A stretch of DNA of 64,000 nucleotides from Vreelandella olivaria (GCA_004295565.1 AP019416.1:3038001-3102000); one strand, 5' to 3'. Positions 1 through 9,866 are shown, counted from the stretch's first letter. Numbers and translations: made by a program. The notes: generated from the letters alone by a model not told the origin.

Positions 1-484
1 CGTAGGCGTGCAGCCACCACAACCGCGACGTAGGCACTACAAAAGTGGTGTGCGCAATCCAGATAGTCGCCATACCGCGGTCAGCTGGCCAGCCGGTAAT
101 CTGCGCCATCTGCACAAAGAGCAGCAGCAGCGAAAGCCCCGTGATGACTTCAGGCATCACCAGCGGCGCCGTGACCATACTCGACAGCGCCGTTTTACCT
201 CGGAAGTGGCCATAGCGCGTCATTACAAAGGCCGCCACGGTACCCAAACAAACCGACATACTGGCCGCGAAAAACGCGATACGCAGGCTTGTCCACACCG
301 CCGACAAAATCTGCTGGTCACGAAACAGTTCGCCGTACCACTGGGTGGAAAATCCCGCCCACACCGTAACCAGTTTCGAGGCGTTGAACGAGTAAACCAC
401 CAGCACAAACATCGGTAGATACAGAAACAGCAGGCCAAGCACCAGCATGACTGTTGAGAAGTTAGGCCGTCGCAGGGCGCTCAT
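1..484 (-). CDS. potI: Polyamine ABC transporter permease PotI (partial)
   Basis: Inner-membrane permease of a spermidine/putrescine importer, paired with PotH. The reading starts at the ATG at 484 and leaves the window at base 1, so the C-terminal part is not seen. The visible part has an N-terminal hydrophobic helix, a periplasmic stretch, further helices and the family motif PLVMPEVITG. A base appears to be missing near 40-46: after AHTTF the expected SAYVAVVVAARL continues only in the next frame. The gene is the last of a minus-strand potF-potG-potH-potI run and starts 28 bases after the potH stop. Family assignment is firm; PotI rather than YdcV rests on gene order. Confidence 0.85.
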   Translation of the reverse strand, partial: MSALRRPNFSTVMLVLGLLFLYLPMFVLVVYSFNASKLVTVWAGFSTQWYGELFRDQQILSAVWTSLRIAFFAASMSVCLGTVAAFVMTRYGHFRGKTALSSMVTAPLVMPEVITGLSLLLLFVQMAQITGWPADRGMATIWIAHTTFVVPTSRLWWLHAY

Positions 485-511
485 AATTTAGCACTCATGA
501 TTCAAGACTCA

Positions 512-1418
512 CTATTCTAGTTCGCGGGACTGGTAGCGGTGGAACCAGACAATCGGCACCAATAACAGCAGCAGCATCACCATGGCCAGCGCCGAAGCCA
601 CGGGCCAGTCACGGTTAAGGAAGAACTCCTCCCACAGTACTTTACCGATCATTAACGTATCAGGGCCGCCCAGCAGTTCAGGAATCACAAACTCCCCTAC
701 CGCCGGGATAAACACCAGCATCGAACCCGCGACGATCCCCCCATTGAGAGTGGCAGGGTGACTTTAATAAAGGTATTGAGTTTGCGCGAACCCAAATCGG
801 CGGCGGCCTCCAACAGCGAGTTGTCCATACGGGTTAAGTGGGCATAGAGCGGCAGCACCATAAACGGCAAATAGGCATAAACAATGCCGATGGTGACCGC
901 AAACTGGGTATTCATCATACGCAGCGGCGAATCAATGAGGCCAAGCCCTATCAATAGGTTATTGATCAGGCCACTGTTGCTTAGAATCCCCATCCAAGCG
1001 TAGACGCGAATCAAAAACGACGTCCAAGAAGGCAGCATGACCAGCAGCAGTAACAGCAGTTGCCAGCGCGCCGGGGCACGGGCCATGGCATACGCCATCG
1101 GATAACCCAGCAACAAGCAGAACAGCGTGGCGATAAACGCCGTCTTTACCGAGCCCCAGTAAGCAGCGATATAGAGTGAGTCCGAGAGCAGGAAGAGGTA
1201 ATTGCCCAGATTCAGAAATATATGCAGCGTCTGATCAGCGTACTCAAGCAGCGGGCCATAGGGCGGAATCGCAATCGCCCCCTCGGAGAGGCTGATTTTG
1301 AGTACCAGCGCAAAGGGCAGTAAAAAAACAGCGTCAGCCACAAAAGTGGAAACGCAATCACGGCACGACGCCCTAATTGCCAGCGTTTGAGCATCGCTGA
1401 CACACGAGATAGCATCAT
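512..1418 (-). CDS. potH: Polyamine ABC transporter permease PotH
   Basis: First permease of the polyamine importer. The start at 1418 (MMLSRVSAML) is supported by a GGGGAG Shine-Dalgarno just upstream. The protein has about six hydrophobic segments, and near its C-terminal third the cytoplasmic loop reads EAAADLGSRKLNTF, the EAA loop that contacts the ATPase. The reading is broken twice: in the A-run near 1322, so the N-terminus and the LPFALVLKISLSEG stretch are in different frames, and near 736 in a C-run. Rejoining them gives a protein of about 300 residues, normal for PotH. It lies between potG and potI on the same strand. Confidence 0.88.
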
Positions 1419-1454
1419 TTAGAGTGGTCTCCCCGCGGTAAAAAAAGCCATGCA

Positions 1455-2636
1455 TCACCGGTTTAATACAATCGTGCTGTGGTCTTCCCAGTAGACATAC
1501 ACACTGTCTTCCCAGGTAGGTCGATCACCGCGACGCTCTGTATTGGCCATACTGACTTTAATGATTTGGCCCGACTGGGTGCGCACGTAGTACAGCGAGA
1601 AACCACCTAAGTAGGCAATATCATCCACCTTGCCTGCCGCCCAGTTGTACTCCGCAGTGGGCTTTTCACGGGTAAGCCAGATCTTTTCTGGGCGCAACGC
1701 GACCCAAACCCGCCGATCTACCGCCTGGGTGGTAATACCGTGGTCAATGTAAATAGGCCGCTCAAGTGCAGGAGCAATAATCCGACAGTGGTCGGCAGCG
1801 TCTTCACTAATCTCGCCTTCAAACAGATTCACTGTGCCGACGAACTCCGCCACCATACGGCTCACCGGGCTTTCATAAATATCGATAGGCGAGCCTATCT
1901 GTTCGATCCAGCCATCGGCCATAATCGCCACACGGTCGGCCATGGTCATGGCCTCTTCCTGATCATGGGTGACCATAATGCAGGTCACGCCTACCTGCTC
2001 GATGATCTCCACCACTTCTAACTGCATTTCAGTGCGCAGCTTCTTATCCAGCGCGCCCATGGGTTCATCCAGCAGTAGCAGCTTGGGCCGCTTAGCCAGC
2101 GAGCGCGCCAGCGCCACCCGTTGGCGCTGGCCGCCAGAGAGCTGATGGGGCTTGCGCTTGGCAAAGCGTTCCATATGCACCAGCTTCAGCATCTGCGCGA
2201 CCCGTGCGCCGATATCCGCCTTGGGCAGCTTGTCCTGCTTTAAACCAAAGGCAATATTCTGCGCCACCGTCATATGCGGGAATAGCGCATAGGACTGGAA
2301 CATCATATTGATAGGCCGCTTGTGAGGAGGGATATCGGTGATATTTTCACCGTCTAAGACAATGCGGCCCTCAGAAGGCGTTTCAAAGCCCGCCAACATC
2401 CGCAGCAGGGTTGATTTACCCGACCCGGAACCACCCAAAAGGGCGAAAATTTCCCCGCGCTTAACCTGCAAATTGACATCATCCACCGCCAGCGCATCAT
2501 CAAATCGCTTGCTTAAGCGCTTTACTTCCAGCACCACATCTTCAGCAAACCGCGGGGTTTTACCCTGGGGGCGCGACGAAGAAGGCGTGATGGGTGAAGC
2601 AGATGAATGCTCGTTCGATAGGGGCGTAGTGACCAT
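1455..2636 (-). CDS. potG: Polyamine ABC transporter ATPase PotG/PotA
   Basis: ATP-binding subunit that powers polyamine uptake with PotH and PotI. The unbroken 393-residue frame has Walker A GGSGSGKST, signature LSGGQRQRVALARSL, Walker B LLLLDEPMGALD and the switch His in VTHDQEEAMTMADR, followed by a C-terminal TOBE-like regulatory domain. The first 35 or so residues are Ser/Pro-rich and precede the conserved domain. It lies 97 bases after potF and 36 bases before potH on the same strand. potG is chosen over potA because the gene sits in a potFGHI order. Confidence 0.9.
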   Translation of the reverse strand: MVTTPLSNEHSSASPITPSSSRPQGKTPRFAEDVVLEVKRLSKRFDDALAVDDVNLQVKRGEIFALLGGSGSGKSTLLRMLAGFETPSEGRIVLDGENITDIPPHKRPINMMFQSYALFPHMTVAQNIAFGLKQDKLPKADIGARVAQMLKLVHMERFAKRKPHQLSGGQRQRVALARSLAKRPKLLLLDEPMGALDKKLRTEMQLEVVEIIEQVGVTCIMVTHDQEEAMTMADRVAIMADGWIEQIGSPIDIYESPVSRMVAEFVGTVNLFEGEISEDAADHCRIIAPALERPIYIDHGITTQAVDRRVWVALRPEKIWLTREKPTAEYNWAAGKVDDIAYLGGFSLYYVRTQSGQIIKVSMANTERRGDRPTWEDSVYVYWEDHSTIVLNR

Positions 2637-2733
2637 TCGCCACTCCCATCAAAAGGCCCGGCAATCCGGGCATTAAAAGACGAACAGCGAGTCTGAGCAT
2701 CAACCCCAGACTCACCATCGGATAAATGTCGGT

Positions 2734-3837
2734 TTAACGACCTGACTTTACGCGGTTCCAAATGCGCGTGCGGGCACGCAACACATCTTGAGGCTTTTCG
2801 GCCTGGACGTATAGGTTTTGCATGACCTCGGTTTCCGGGTAAATAGCCGGGTCATTGATGATCTCTTCAGAGAGATACTCATCGGCCGCCGCGTTAGGAT
2901 TGGCATACCGCACGTACTCGGTAATTTCAGCGGCGATTTCCGGGTCGAGGATAAAGTTGATGAAGGCGTGAGCGTTTTCCGCATTCGGCGCATCGGCGGG
3001 TACCGCCATCATATCGAACCAGAGCGCGGCTCCCTCTTTGGGAATGCTATAACCGATACTGAAGTCGCGCCCTGCTTCTTCAGCACGCTCAGCAGCCTGG
3101 AAAACATCACCCGAGTAGCCTGCGGCCACGCAGATATCACCATTGGCCAAATCGGACACATAGCGCGAAGAGTGGAAGTAGGTCATGTCGTCGCGCACTT
3201 CGGCGATCAGTTCACCGGCGGCTTCCAGATCGTCGATATTCTCACTCAGTGGATCTAAGCCCAGGTACGCCATGGCGGGTGAGAGCATCTCATCGGCGGA
3301 ATCCAGCATCGACAAGCCGCAGCCCGCCTCGCTTAACGCCGCGGTTATTTCCGGATCAAACAGCAGTGCCCAGCTATCTACCGGCGCGTCGTCTCCCAAA
3401 ATTTCTTTAACGCGATCAATATTATAGCCGATCCCATTGGTTCCCCACATATAAGGAACCGAGTATTCACTACCGGCGTCGATGGTTTCCAGGTTGGCCA
3501 TCAGTTCGGGATTAAGATTGTCTAAATTGGGCAGTAACTCATGGTCAAGCGGCTGGAAAACACCGGCTTTCACTTGGCGGGTAAAGTAATAGGTAGAAGG
3601 AACTACCACATCGTAGCCGGAACGCCCGGCGAGCAGTGCAGCATCCAAGATTTCATTGCTGTCATAAACGTCATAGGTCACTTCAATGCCGGTACGCTCG
3701 GTAAATTTTTCCAGCGTTTCCGGGGCAATGTAGTCTGACCAGTTAAACACCCGCACCTCTTCGGCGTGGGCAGCGCTAGCCGCTGCGGCGAACGAGATGG
3801 CCGCAACGGCCGCGGAAAGTTTGTGGATGTTCCCCAT
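2734..3837 (-). CDS. potF: Periplasmic polyamine-binding protein PotF
   Basis: Substrate-binding protein that captures putrescine or spermidine in the periplasm and delivers it to PotH/PotI. A signal peptide with a positively charged start and Ala-rich core ends near AHAEE. The mature protein begins VRVFNWSDYIAPETLEKF, the hallmark of the PotD/PotF family, and the length of about 367 residues fits. The ATG at 3837 is preferred to the GTG two codons upstream because GGAG lies about 9 bases before it. The frame is intact and heads the potFGHI set, so the operon promoter should lie above 3837. Confidence 0.9.
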   Translation of the reverse strand: MGNIHKLSAAVAAISFAAAASAAHAEEVRVFNWSDYIAPETLEKFTERTGIEVTYDVYDSNEILDAALLAGRSGYDVVVPSTYYFTRQVKAGVFQPLDHELLPNLDNLNPELMANLETIDAGSEYSVPYMWGTNGIGYNIDRVKEILGDDAPVDSWALLFDPEITAALSEAGCGLSMLDSADEMLSPAMAYLGLDPLSENIDDLEAAGELIAEVRDDMTYFHSSRYVSDLANGDICVAAGYSGDVFQAAERAEEAGRDFSIGYSIPKEGAALWFDMMAVPADAPNAENAHAFINFILDPEIAAEITEYVRYANPNAAADEYLSEEIINDPAIYPETEVMQNLYVQAEKPQDVLRARTRIWNRVKSGR

Positions 3838-4110
3838 TATCACTGCTCCTGTTATCTAACCGATTCACGTAAACGTTCAGTATTCACTCAACCATTCAGC
3901 CAAACGTCTTGCCCCGTGCGTTTTACCAAGTATGCTCTGCCGCTGCCCGAAACAGCCATCAGCGGCTAACCATAGCGTAGGCCATAATGCTGACCGTGCG
4001 AATTTTGCGGTGCAGCGACGCCTACCGCAAGCCAATGTGGAAAATTCTTGTATTTTGCCCTAACGACCCCATTAAGTAGCTTGTAAAACCAGCATTCTCA
4101 TTATTCGCCA

Positions 4111-4147
4111 ATAGGGCAATGCTATTGACTGGATGGCTTTTTTTAAT
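4111..4147 (+). promoter_or_regulatory. Candidate OxyR operator before ahpC
   Basis: The gene-free stretch 3838-4224 between divergent potF and ahpC holds ATAG, 7 bases, CTAT, 7 bases, ATGG, 7 bases, TAAT. The first two quarter-sites match the OxyR ATAG-N7-CTAT pattern exactly and the third matches 3 of 4. A possible -35 (TTGACT, 4125-4130) overlaps the site and a weak -10 lies near 4148-4153, the usual arrangement for an OxyR-activated promoter. The site is inferred from pattern only. Confidence 0.55.
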
Positions 4148-4224
4148 TTTAGACATTAGTCGCTAGCCGTTAGTATTAGCCTTACTTTATAGACCTACAC
4201 TCATGACAACTGGAGATTATCTGA

Positions 4225-4788
4225 ATGTCCTTGATCAACACTGAAGTAAAGCCGTTTAAAGCCACTGCTTATCTGAATGGCGAATTCGTCGATGTGACTG
4301 AAGCGGATCTGCAAGGCCAGTGGTCTATTTTCTTCTTCTACCCGGCCGACTTTACCTTTGTTTGCCCCACTGAGCTGGGCGATTTGGCCGATAACTACGC
4401 TGAGTTCAAGAAGCTGGGCGTTGAAATCTACAGCGTTTCAACCGACACCCACTTTACTCACAAAGCGTGGCACGACAGCTCTGAGACCATCGGTAAACTG
4501 CAGTACCCGATGATTGCTGATCCGACGCTACAGATTTCGCGTAACTTCGAAGTATTGATTGAAGAAGCAGGCCTTGCAGAGCGCGGCACCTTTGTTGTCG
4601 ACCCCGATGGCAAAATCCAGATTGTTGAAATCAACGCTGGCAACATCGGCCGTAATGCCGAAGAGCTACTGCGTAAAGTAAAAGCCGCTCAATACGTTCG
4701 TGCCAACCCGAACGAAGTATGCCCGGCGAAATGGAAAGAAGGCGAAGAAACACTCGCGCCTTCACTGGATCTGGTAGGCAAAATCTAA
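4225..4788 (+). CDS. ahpC: Alkyl hydroperoxide reductase subunit C (2-Cys peroxiredoxin)
   Basis: Peroxiredoxin that reduces hydrogen peroxide and organic hydroperoxides in the cytoplasm. The 187-residue length equals that of the E. coli protein. The peroxidatic Cys is at residue 47 in FTFVCPTEL and the resolving Cys at about 166 in [13 protein letters not shown] ribosome site lies 9 bases before the ATG. It is followed by a hairpin terminator and then ahpF, its dedicated reductase. The frame is intact. Upstream sequence suggests OxyR control. Confidence 0.97.
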   Translation: MSLINTEVKPFKATAYLNGEFVDVTEADLQGQWSIFFFYPADFTFVCPTELGDLADNYAEFKKLGVEIYSVSTDTHFTHKAWHDSSETIGKLQYPMIADPTLQISRNFEVLIEEAGLAERGTFVVDPDGKIQIVEINAGNIGRNAEELLRKVKAAQYVRANPNEVCPAKWKEGEETLAPSLDLVGKI

Positions 4789-4847
4789 ACCGCCTACAGG
4801 TGTCACGCGCCTGCTGTTAGTTTCGCAGCGCGAGTGCGTGCAGATTC

Positions 4848-4880
4848 AACGCCCGGGTTTCACCCGGGCGTTCTGTTTTA
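4848..4880 (+). terminator. Intrinsic terminator between ahpC and ahpF
   Basis: An 11-bp perfect stem (AACGCCCGGGT / ACCCGGGCGTT) with a 3-base loop is followed by CTGTTTTA. It probably gives partial termination, so that ahpC is expressed more than ahpF. Confidence 0.75.
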
Positions 4881-4960
4881 AACCCTTTTAAAATATCAGT
4901 GATTAGCACCGTCACACACGTTTATTCAATACGTCTGTTATTTGCGAGGAAGCTACTGTC

Positions 4961-6513
4961 ATGCTGGACGCCAATTTAAAATCCCAGTTGAAAGCGTATC
5001 TGGAAAAGTGACTCAGCCGTTCGAGATCGTTGCCTCCCTCGACGACGGTGCCAAGTCGCAAGAACTGCTTGGCCTGCTTGAGGATATCAGCAGCCTGAGT
5101 GACAAGATTACCCTGCACAGCGACGGCCAGGACGCGCGCAAGCCTTCGTTTGCAATCAACCGCCCCGGTGAAGAGACGGGAGTGGTGTTTGCTGGCATCC
5201 CCATGGGCCACGAGTTCACATCACTGGTGTTGGCGCTGCTGCAAGTCGGCGGCCATCCGCCCAAAACCTCTGATGAGCTACTCGACCAAATCAGAGCCCT
5301 CGATGGCGAGATGCTTTTGAGACGTACTACTCACTCTCCTGCCAGAACTGCCCTGACGTGGTTCAAGCACTTAACCTGATGGCTATTTTCAACCCGAACG
5401 TGCGTCACGTCGCTATTGACGGGGCACTGTTTCAGGACGAAGTTGAGTCGCGGGAAATCATGTCGGTACCGAGCATCTATCTAAACGGTAAACCGTTCGA
5501 TCAGGGCCGCATGACCCTTGAACAGATTCTGGCCAAGGTAGATACCGGTGCTGCCGAACGCGACGCTAAAAAGCTGAGCGAAAAGCCGCTTTCGATACGC
5601 TCGTCATTGGTGGTGGCCCGGCAGGCGCTGCGGCGGCCATTTACTCAGCGCGTAAGGGTATTAATACCGGCGTTGCCGCCGAGCGCTTCGGTGGGCAGGT
5701 GGCTGATACCATGGGGATCGAAAACTTTATCTCTGTTTCCCATACCGAAGGCCCCAAGCTGGTAAGCGCGCTTGAAGAGCACGTAAAAGAGTACGAAGTC
5801 GATGTCATGAACCTTCAACTTGCCACGGCGTTTAAAGCAGCCGAGGCGGAAGGTGGACTGCACGAAGTTACCTTTGAGTCAGGTGCGACGCTTAAGAGCA
5901 AAACCCTGGTACTGGCAACGGGTGCCCGCTGGCGCGAAATGAATGTACCCGGCGAACAACAGTACCGCAACAAAGGGTGGCTTACTGCCCTCACTGTGAC
6001 GGCCCGCTGTTTAAAGGTAAGCGGGTAGCAGTGATTGGCGGTGGTAACTCTGGTGTTGAAGCAGCGATTGATCTGGCGGGTATTGTTGGTCATGTGACGC
6101 TGATAGAGTTTATGGGCGAGATGCGCGCCGACGCAGTGCTGCAGAAAAAGCTCAAGAGCCTGCCTAACGTCGATATCATTCTCAACGCACAAACCACTGA
6201 AGTAACGGGCGATGGCAGCCGTGTGAATGGTTTGAACTATAAAGACCGCACGTCTGATGAGAGCAAATCCATCGCGCTGGAAGGTATTTTTGTTCAGATT
6301 GGTCTGGTGCCTAACACCGAGTGGTTAAAAGGCTCACCGATAGAGATGACGCCCCGAGGAGAGATCATCGTCGATGCTCATGGAATGACCTCCGTGCCAG
6401 GCGTGTTTGCCGCGGGCGATGTAACTACCGTGCCCTACAAGCAGATCATTATTGCCATGGGCGAAGGCGCCAAGGCATCGCTGGGTGCTTTCGACTATCT
6501 CATTCGAAACTGA
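4961..6513 (+). CDS. ahpF: Alkyl hydroperoxide reductase subunit F (frame-broken)
   Basis: Flavoprotein disulfide reductase that passes electrons from NADH to AhpC. The ATG at 4961 ([10 protein letters not shown]) follows GAGGAAG. In order: an N-terminal thioredoxin-fold domain with SCQNCPD, an FAD-binding GGGPAG motif, the catalytic AYCPHCDGP, and an NAD-binding GGGNSG motif. The C-terminal FAD segment is [18 protein letters not shown]. The reading is broken by apparent single-base losses near 5007, 5312, 5589 and 5975; joined, it gives about 517 residues, the family length. The pairing with ahpC is the standard one. Confidence 0.93.
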
Positions 6514-6524
6514 CAGTGACGAAG

Positions 6525-6558
6525 AAAAGCCCGCTGAAAAATGTCAGCGGGCTTTTTT
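6525..6558 (+). terminator. Terminator after ahpF
   Basis: AAAAGCCCGCTGA pairs with TCAGCGGGCTTTTTT across a short AAAATG loop, with the T-run as part of the downstream arm. It lies 12 bases after the ahpF stop. Confidence 0.85.
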
Positions 6559-6609
6559 AGTGGGAGGATGCTTCAGCTCGCGAAACCTTAGGTTATTCGC
6601 CTGAGCCAA

Positions 6610-8539
6610 TTACGACGAAGACGGGATTTCCCCCAACACCTCAGGAATTGTCATCTTCACATAGCGCCCTGGGGCAGGTTCAATTACCTTGAGCTCACCG
6701 TCACCGGGTTGACGCACGGGCACCATTTTTCGCTATCGGCATAGCCATTGTCGGTCATCCACGCCTGCCAATGGGGCCACCAGGAGCCTTCTTGTGCCGT
6801 AGCGCTTTCCAGCCACTCTTCGTGGGTTGCCGGTAACGCGTCGTTAGTCCAGTAGCCATATTTGTTTTTATGGGGCGGATTGACGATACCTGCGATATGC
6901 CCCGAGCCACCTAACACAAAAGTAACCGGCCCCTTGGGAAGCAAGGCCCCGTAGTAAGTACTGTTCCACTTGGCAATATGGTCTTCTTTGGTGGACACAA
7001 AGTAGCTGGGCGCCGAGACCTTACGCAGATCAATTTTCACGCCATCCAGCTCAATGCCACCGGGCTCAACCAGACGGTTTTCCAGATACATATGGCGCAG
7101 ATACCATGCATGCGTCCCAGCAGGTAAGTTAGTGCCATCAGTGTTCCAGTAGAGCAGATCAAAGGCGGCGGGTGTCTCGCCCTTCAAGTAGTTATTAATG
7201 TAAAACGACCAAAACAGATCATTCTCACGCAGCAAGTTAAAGGTATAGGCCATTGAGCGCCCATCAAGATAGCCCTTCACTTCTAGCGTTTTTTCGATTC
7301 CTGCAACGACCCGATCATTTAGAAACACGCCGATGTCGCCAGGATCACGGAAGTCCTGCAGCGTGGCCATATAGGTCACCGACTTTACTTTACGCCCTCG
7401 CCGCGTGCTGGTGAGGTATGCCACTGTAGAAGCCGTTAACGTGCCTCCAACGCAATAGCTGAGTAGGTTAACCGACTTCTCGCCGCAGGCCTGCTCAATG
7501 GCTTCTATCGCGCTAATCGGCCCCATCTGCATATAGTCGGCCCAGGTGATATCGCGCTGTTCCGGGCCAGGGTTACGCCAGGAGATCAGAAACACTGTAT
7601 GCCCCTGATCCACCAGCCACTTCACCATGGAGTTATCTTCACGCAGGTCAAGGATGTAGTACTTATTGATCCATGGCGGCACCATTAGCAATGGCGTTTT
7701 AAAGGTCTTTTCCGTGGTTGGGGTGTACTGGATCAACTGGATCAATTCATTTTCATACACCACCGAACCGGGTGTTACGGCGATGTTTTCGCCCACGCCA
7801 AAGGCAGCGCGGTCTGTCATGCGGACATTGATGCCTTCACCAGAGTTACCTAAATCTTCACGTAGGCGAGCCAAGCCATCCACAAGGTTCTGACCACGGG
7901 TCTCAATAGTACGCCGCATGACCTCTGGATTAGTGGTGATAAAGTTAGTTGGCGACATCGCATTGACCAACTGACGTGCATAAAACATCAAGTTACGCTG
8001 TTGGGTTTCGTCCAGCCCACTTAAACTTTCAACCAGCTCTTCCACCATCTGCGAAAACAGTAAGTACTGCTGCATAATGGCCATGTAGTGCGGGTCTTGG
8101 GTCCAGGCTTCATCTTTGAAGCGGCGGTCACTTTGGCAGGGGTAATCAGCGGTGTGACTTGCTCTCCCGCCATGCCGCGTACGGCTTGCTGCCACAACAG
8201 CCACTGGTCTTGTAGCAATCGGCTCTGGGTTTCCCACAACAGAGTAGGGTTTTGCATTAGCGACTGCGCGCCCGCTTCAAAGCTTTCGCGCATATCACTG
8301 TAAATTGAATCGGCGGCTTCACTGGGTGCAATACGGGAAAGCAGATCCTGCATCAATCCTTGGTACTGTTCGCTAATCTCTTTAAGCTGATTATTCCAGG
8401 CTTCAATCTCTGCTGGAGATAGCCCTTCAGGCACTCCTTGAGAAAGCCCTTGCGTAAATCCTTCGCCTAGCCCATGAGACAGACTTTCAGAGAGCCCTTG
8501 CGATATTGCCTGGAACGGATTGTGCCACGCTGACTGCAT
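6610..8539 (-). CDS. phaC: Class I poly(3-hydroxyalkanoate) synthase PhaC
   Basis: Polymerises 3-hydroxyacyl-CoA into PHA at the granule surface. The start at 8539 (MQSAWHNPFQ) follows GGGAG. The nucleophile Cys lies in LLSYCVGGTL: the usual Gly-x-Cys-x-Gly box has Ser in its first position, a variant I recall from Halomonas synthases. The other likely triad residues are the Asp in WNTDGTNLPA and the His in GGSGHIAGIVNPP. Residues 8-35 hold a GLS-rich repeat. Frame breaks lie near 8135 and in the A-run near 6725; the second restores the C-terminus PAPGRYVK. Length is about 640 residues. It lies downstream of the phasin gene on the same strand. Confidence 0.95.
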
Positions 8540-8658
8540 ACTTATTCTCCCTACGCCTATCTTCAGGCGCACCGACCGCTTTGGCTATGTAAGCATATAT
8601 AAATTTAAGCTTATAGAATGCATCGCGGCGCCCTTGGGCGCCGCGATGATGTCACTAA

Positions 8659-9069
8659 TCAGCTCTTACGCGAGGACTGACTAGAGGCTTTGGCAGGCTG
8701 CTCGCTTTTAGTAGCCGCCTTGGCTTGCTCGGACATTTGCTGGCCAGCCTCGCTGAACATTTTTTCCATTTCAGACTTAAACTGCAGGCTCATCTCGCTC
8801 ATTACGCGTGCGTCTTCCTGCATCTGCTGAGACAGCTCGTTCATCATTTCAGCTTGCTTGGTGCCGAAATCGCGCAGGCTCTCTGCATCTTGAATCTCGG
8901 TAGCGCTACGAATGCGCTCGGTACCCATCTGGCTGTAGCGCTTCATGGCTTCCAGCTGATACTGGGTCATTTTTTCCATGTTGTTGAGCATCAGCGAATT
9001 AATTTTACGCATGGGCTCAAACATTTGCTTAGTTTGGGCGTTGAAGGCGTCCATCATATTGTCTTGCAT
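8659..9069 (-). CDS. phaP: Phasin family PHA granule protein
   Basis: Small amphipathic protein expected to coat PHA granules and keep them apart. The 136 residues are almost wholly helical, rich in Met, Gln and Glu, with the phasin-like pattern MFEPMRKINSLMLNNMEKM and a C-terminal Ala/Lys/Ser tail typical of PHA-associated proteins. It sits 119 bases upstream of phaC on the same strand, behind palindromes that could bind PhaR. The frame is intact. Phasin family is inferred from composition and context. Confidence 0.85.
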   Translation of the reverse strand: MQDNMMDAFNAQTKQMFEPMRKINSLMLNNMEKMTQYQLEAMKRYSQMGTERIRSATEIQDAESLRDFGTKQAEMMNELSQQMQEDARVMSEMSLQFKSEMEKMFSEAGQQMSEQAKAATKSEQPAKASSQSSRKS

Positions 9070-9170
9070 AGTGTCTGCTCCTGTTTAGTTCCTTGGCATG
9101 AGCCTTGGAGTGACTCATCGTGATGTAGCTCTATCTTTATGTGGCTCTATCTTGATCTTGCCTCACCTGC

Positions 9171-9217
9171 TTTGCTGCACTGCAAAAGAGTAGTCCTTGG
9201 TATGTTGCATTGCAACA
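9171..9217 (-). promoter_or_regulatory. Two palindromes upstream of phaP, candidate PhaR operators
   Basis: The gene-free stretch 9070-9377 holds TTTGCTGCACTGCAAA (9171-9186) and a perfect palindrome TGTTGCA-T-TGCAACA (9203-9217), 31-32 bases apart centre to centre. Both have the TGC-n-GCA core known from PhaR operators before phasin genes, and phaR is present at 41398-41903. A 16-base imperfect direct repeat containing GCTCTATCTT lies closer to phaP, near 9124-9155. No clear -35/-10 pair is claimed. Confidence 0.5.
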
Positions 9218-9377
9218 GCACCACTGTTTTTAGCCATGTTGGTATCACTGACACGGCTTTAGTAGCACTGTGCTAACCAGCGATGCAAAAACGGCTCGCA
9301 TTGCCTCTCTTCTGTCGCCGTTAGCAACCTATTTTTGCTCATCTAGCGTTACTGATTGATGAATCACTCTTTATCAA

Positions 9378-9866
9378 TCACTGCGCTTGGATGCACCACG
9401 TGGTTGAGCCTGAACGGGAGCGTGACGACGCTGTCGACTTGGCCTTACCACCACTGCTACTACTGGCATTTTTATTGGCACTATTCGCCTTGGCACTCGC
9501 CGCACTGCTTTTTGCGCTGGTATTACCGTGCTGCTCCGCCTCGCTGCCCTTTGCCGAAGACGCACTGGCATTAGTGCTTGCACTGCCTGCTTGGCGCAAC
9601 ATATCAAGCATCATTTGCTGATAAGTGCCAAAGTTGGCTAGCCCTTGAGACAGTCCTTCAGAGAGCCCCTGAGAGAGACCTTGCTGCATCATCGGCTGCT
9701 GCAGGAAAGGCCGCATCAGACTCATGGGGTCGTAGCCCTCTACTCCAGACTCCATCTGCCGTTGAATATTTTCCAGCAGGTTTTTCTGGAAAGCTTCGAC
9801 ATCCGGCAGTCCCAGCGATTGGCGAAACTCATCGGGAGTAAGATCAAACTCAACGTTAATCTTCAT
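9378..9866 (-). CDS. DUF6489-like protein beside the phasin gene
   Basis: The N-terminus MKINVEFDLTPDEFRQSLGL followed by PDVEAFQ and VEGYDPMSLMRPF resembles DUF6489, a small family of unknown function that I recall being found near PHA genes. The ATG at 9866 is preferred to an in-frame ATG five codons upstream because the family begins MKINV. Residues 65-80 carry a SQGLSEGLSQGL repeat also seen in PhaC. The rest is an Ala/Ser/Lys low-complexity tail like those of phasins. The last 10 residues may be off-frame, since the end falls inside an inverted repeat. A role at the PHA granule is inferred from position and composition. Confidence 0.65.
   Translation of the reverse strand: MKINVEFDLTPDEFRQSLGLPDVEAFQKNLLENIQRQMESGVEGYDPMSLMRPFLQQPMMQQGLSQGLSEGLSQGLANFGTYQQMMLDMLRQAGSASTNASASSAKGSEAEQHGNTSAKSSAASAKANSANKNASSSSGGKAKSTASSRSRSGSTTWCIQAQ

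Noticed and set aside
4961-6513. ahpF as a pseudogene or several small genes
   Set aside because: Each break is a single base, the domain order is complete after joining, and essential genes in this window show the same damage, so sequencing error is the better explanation.
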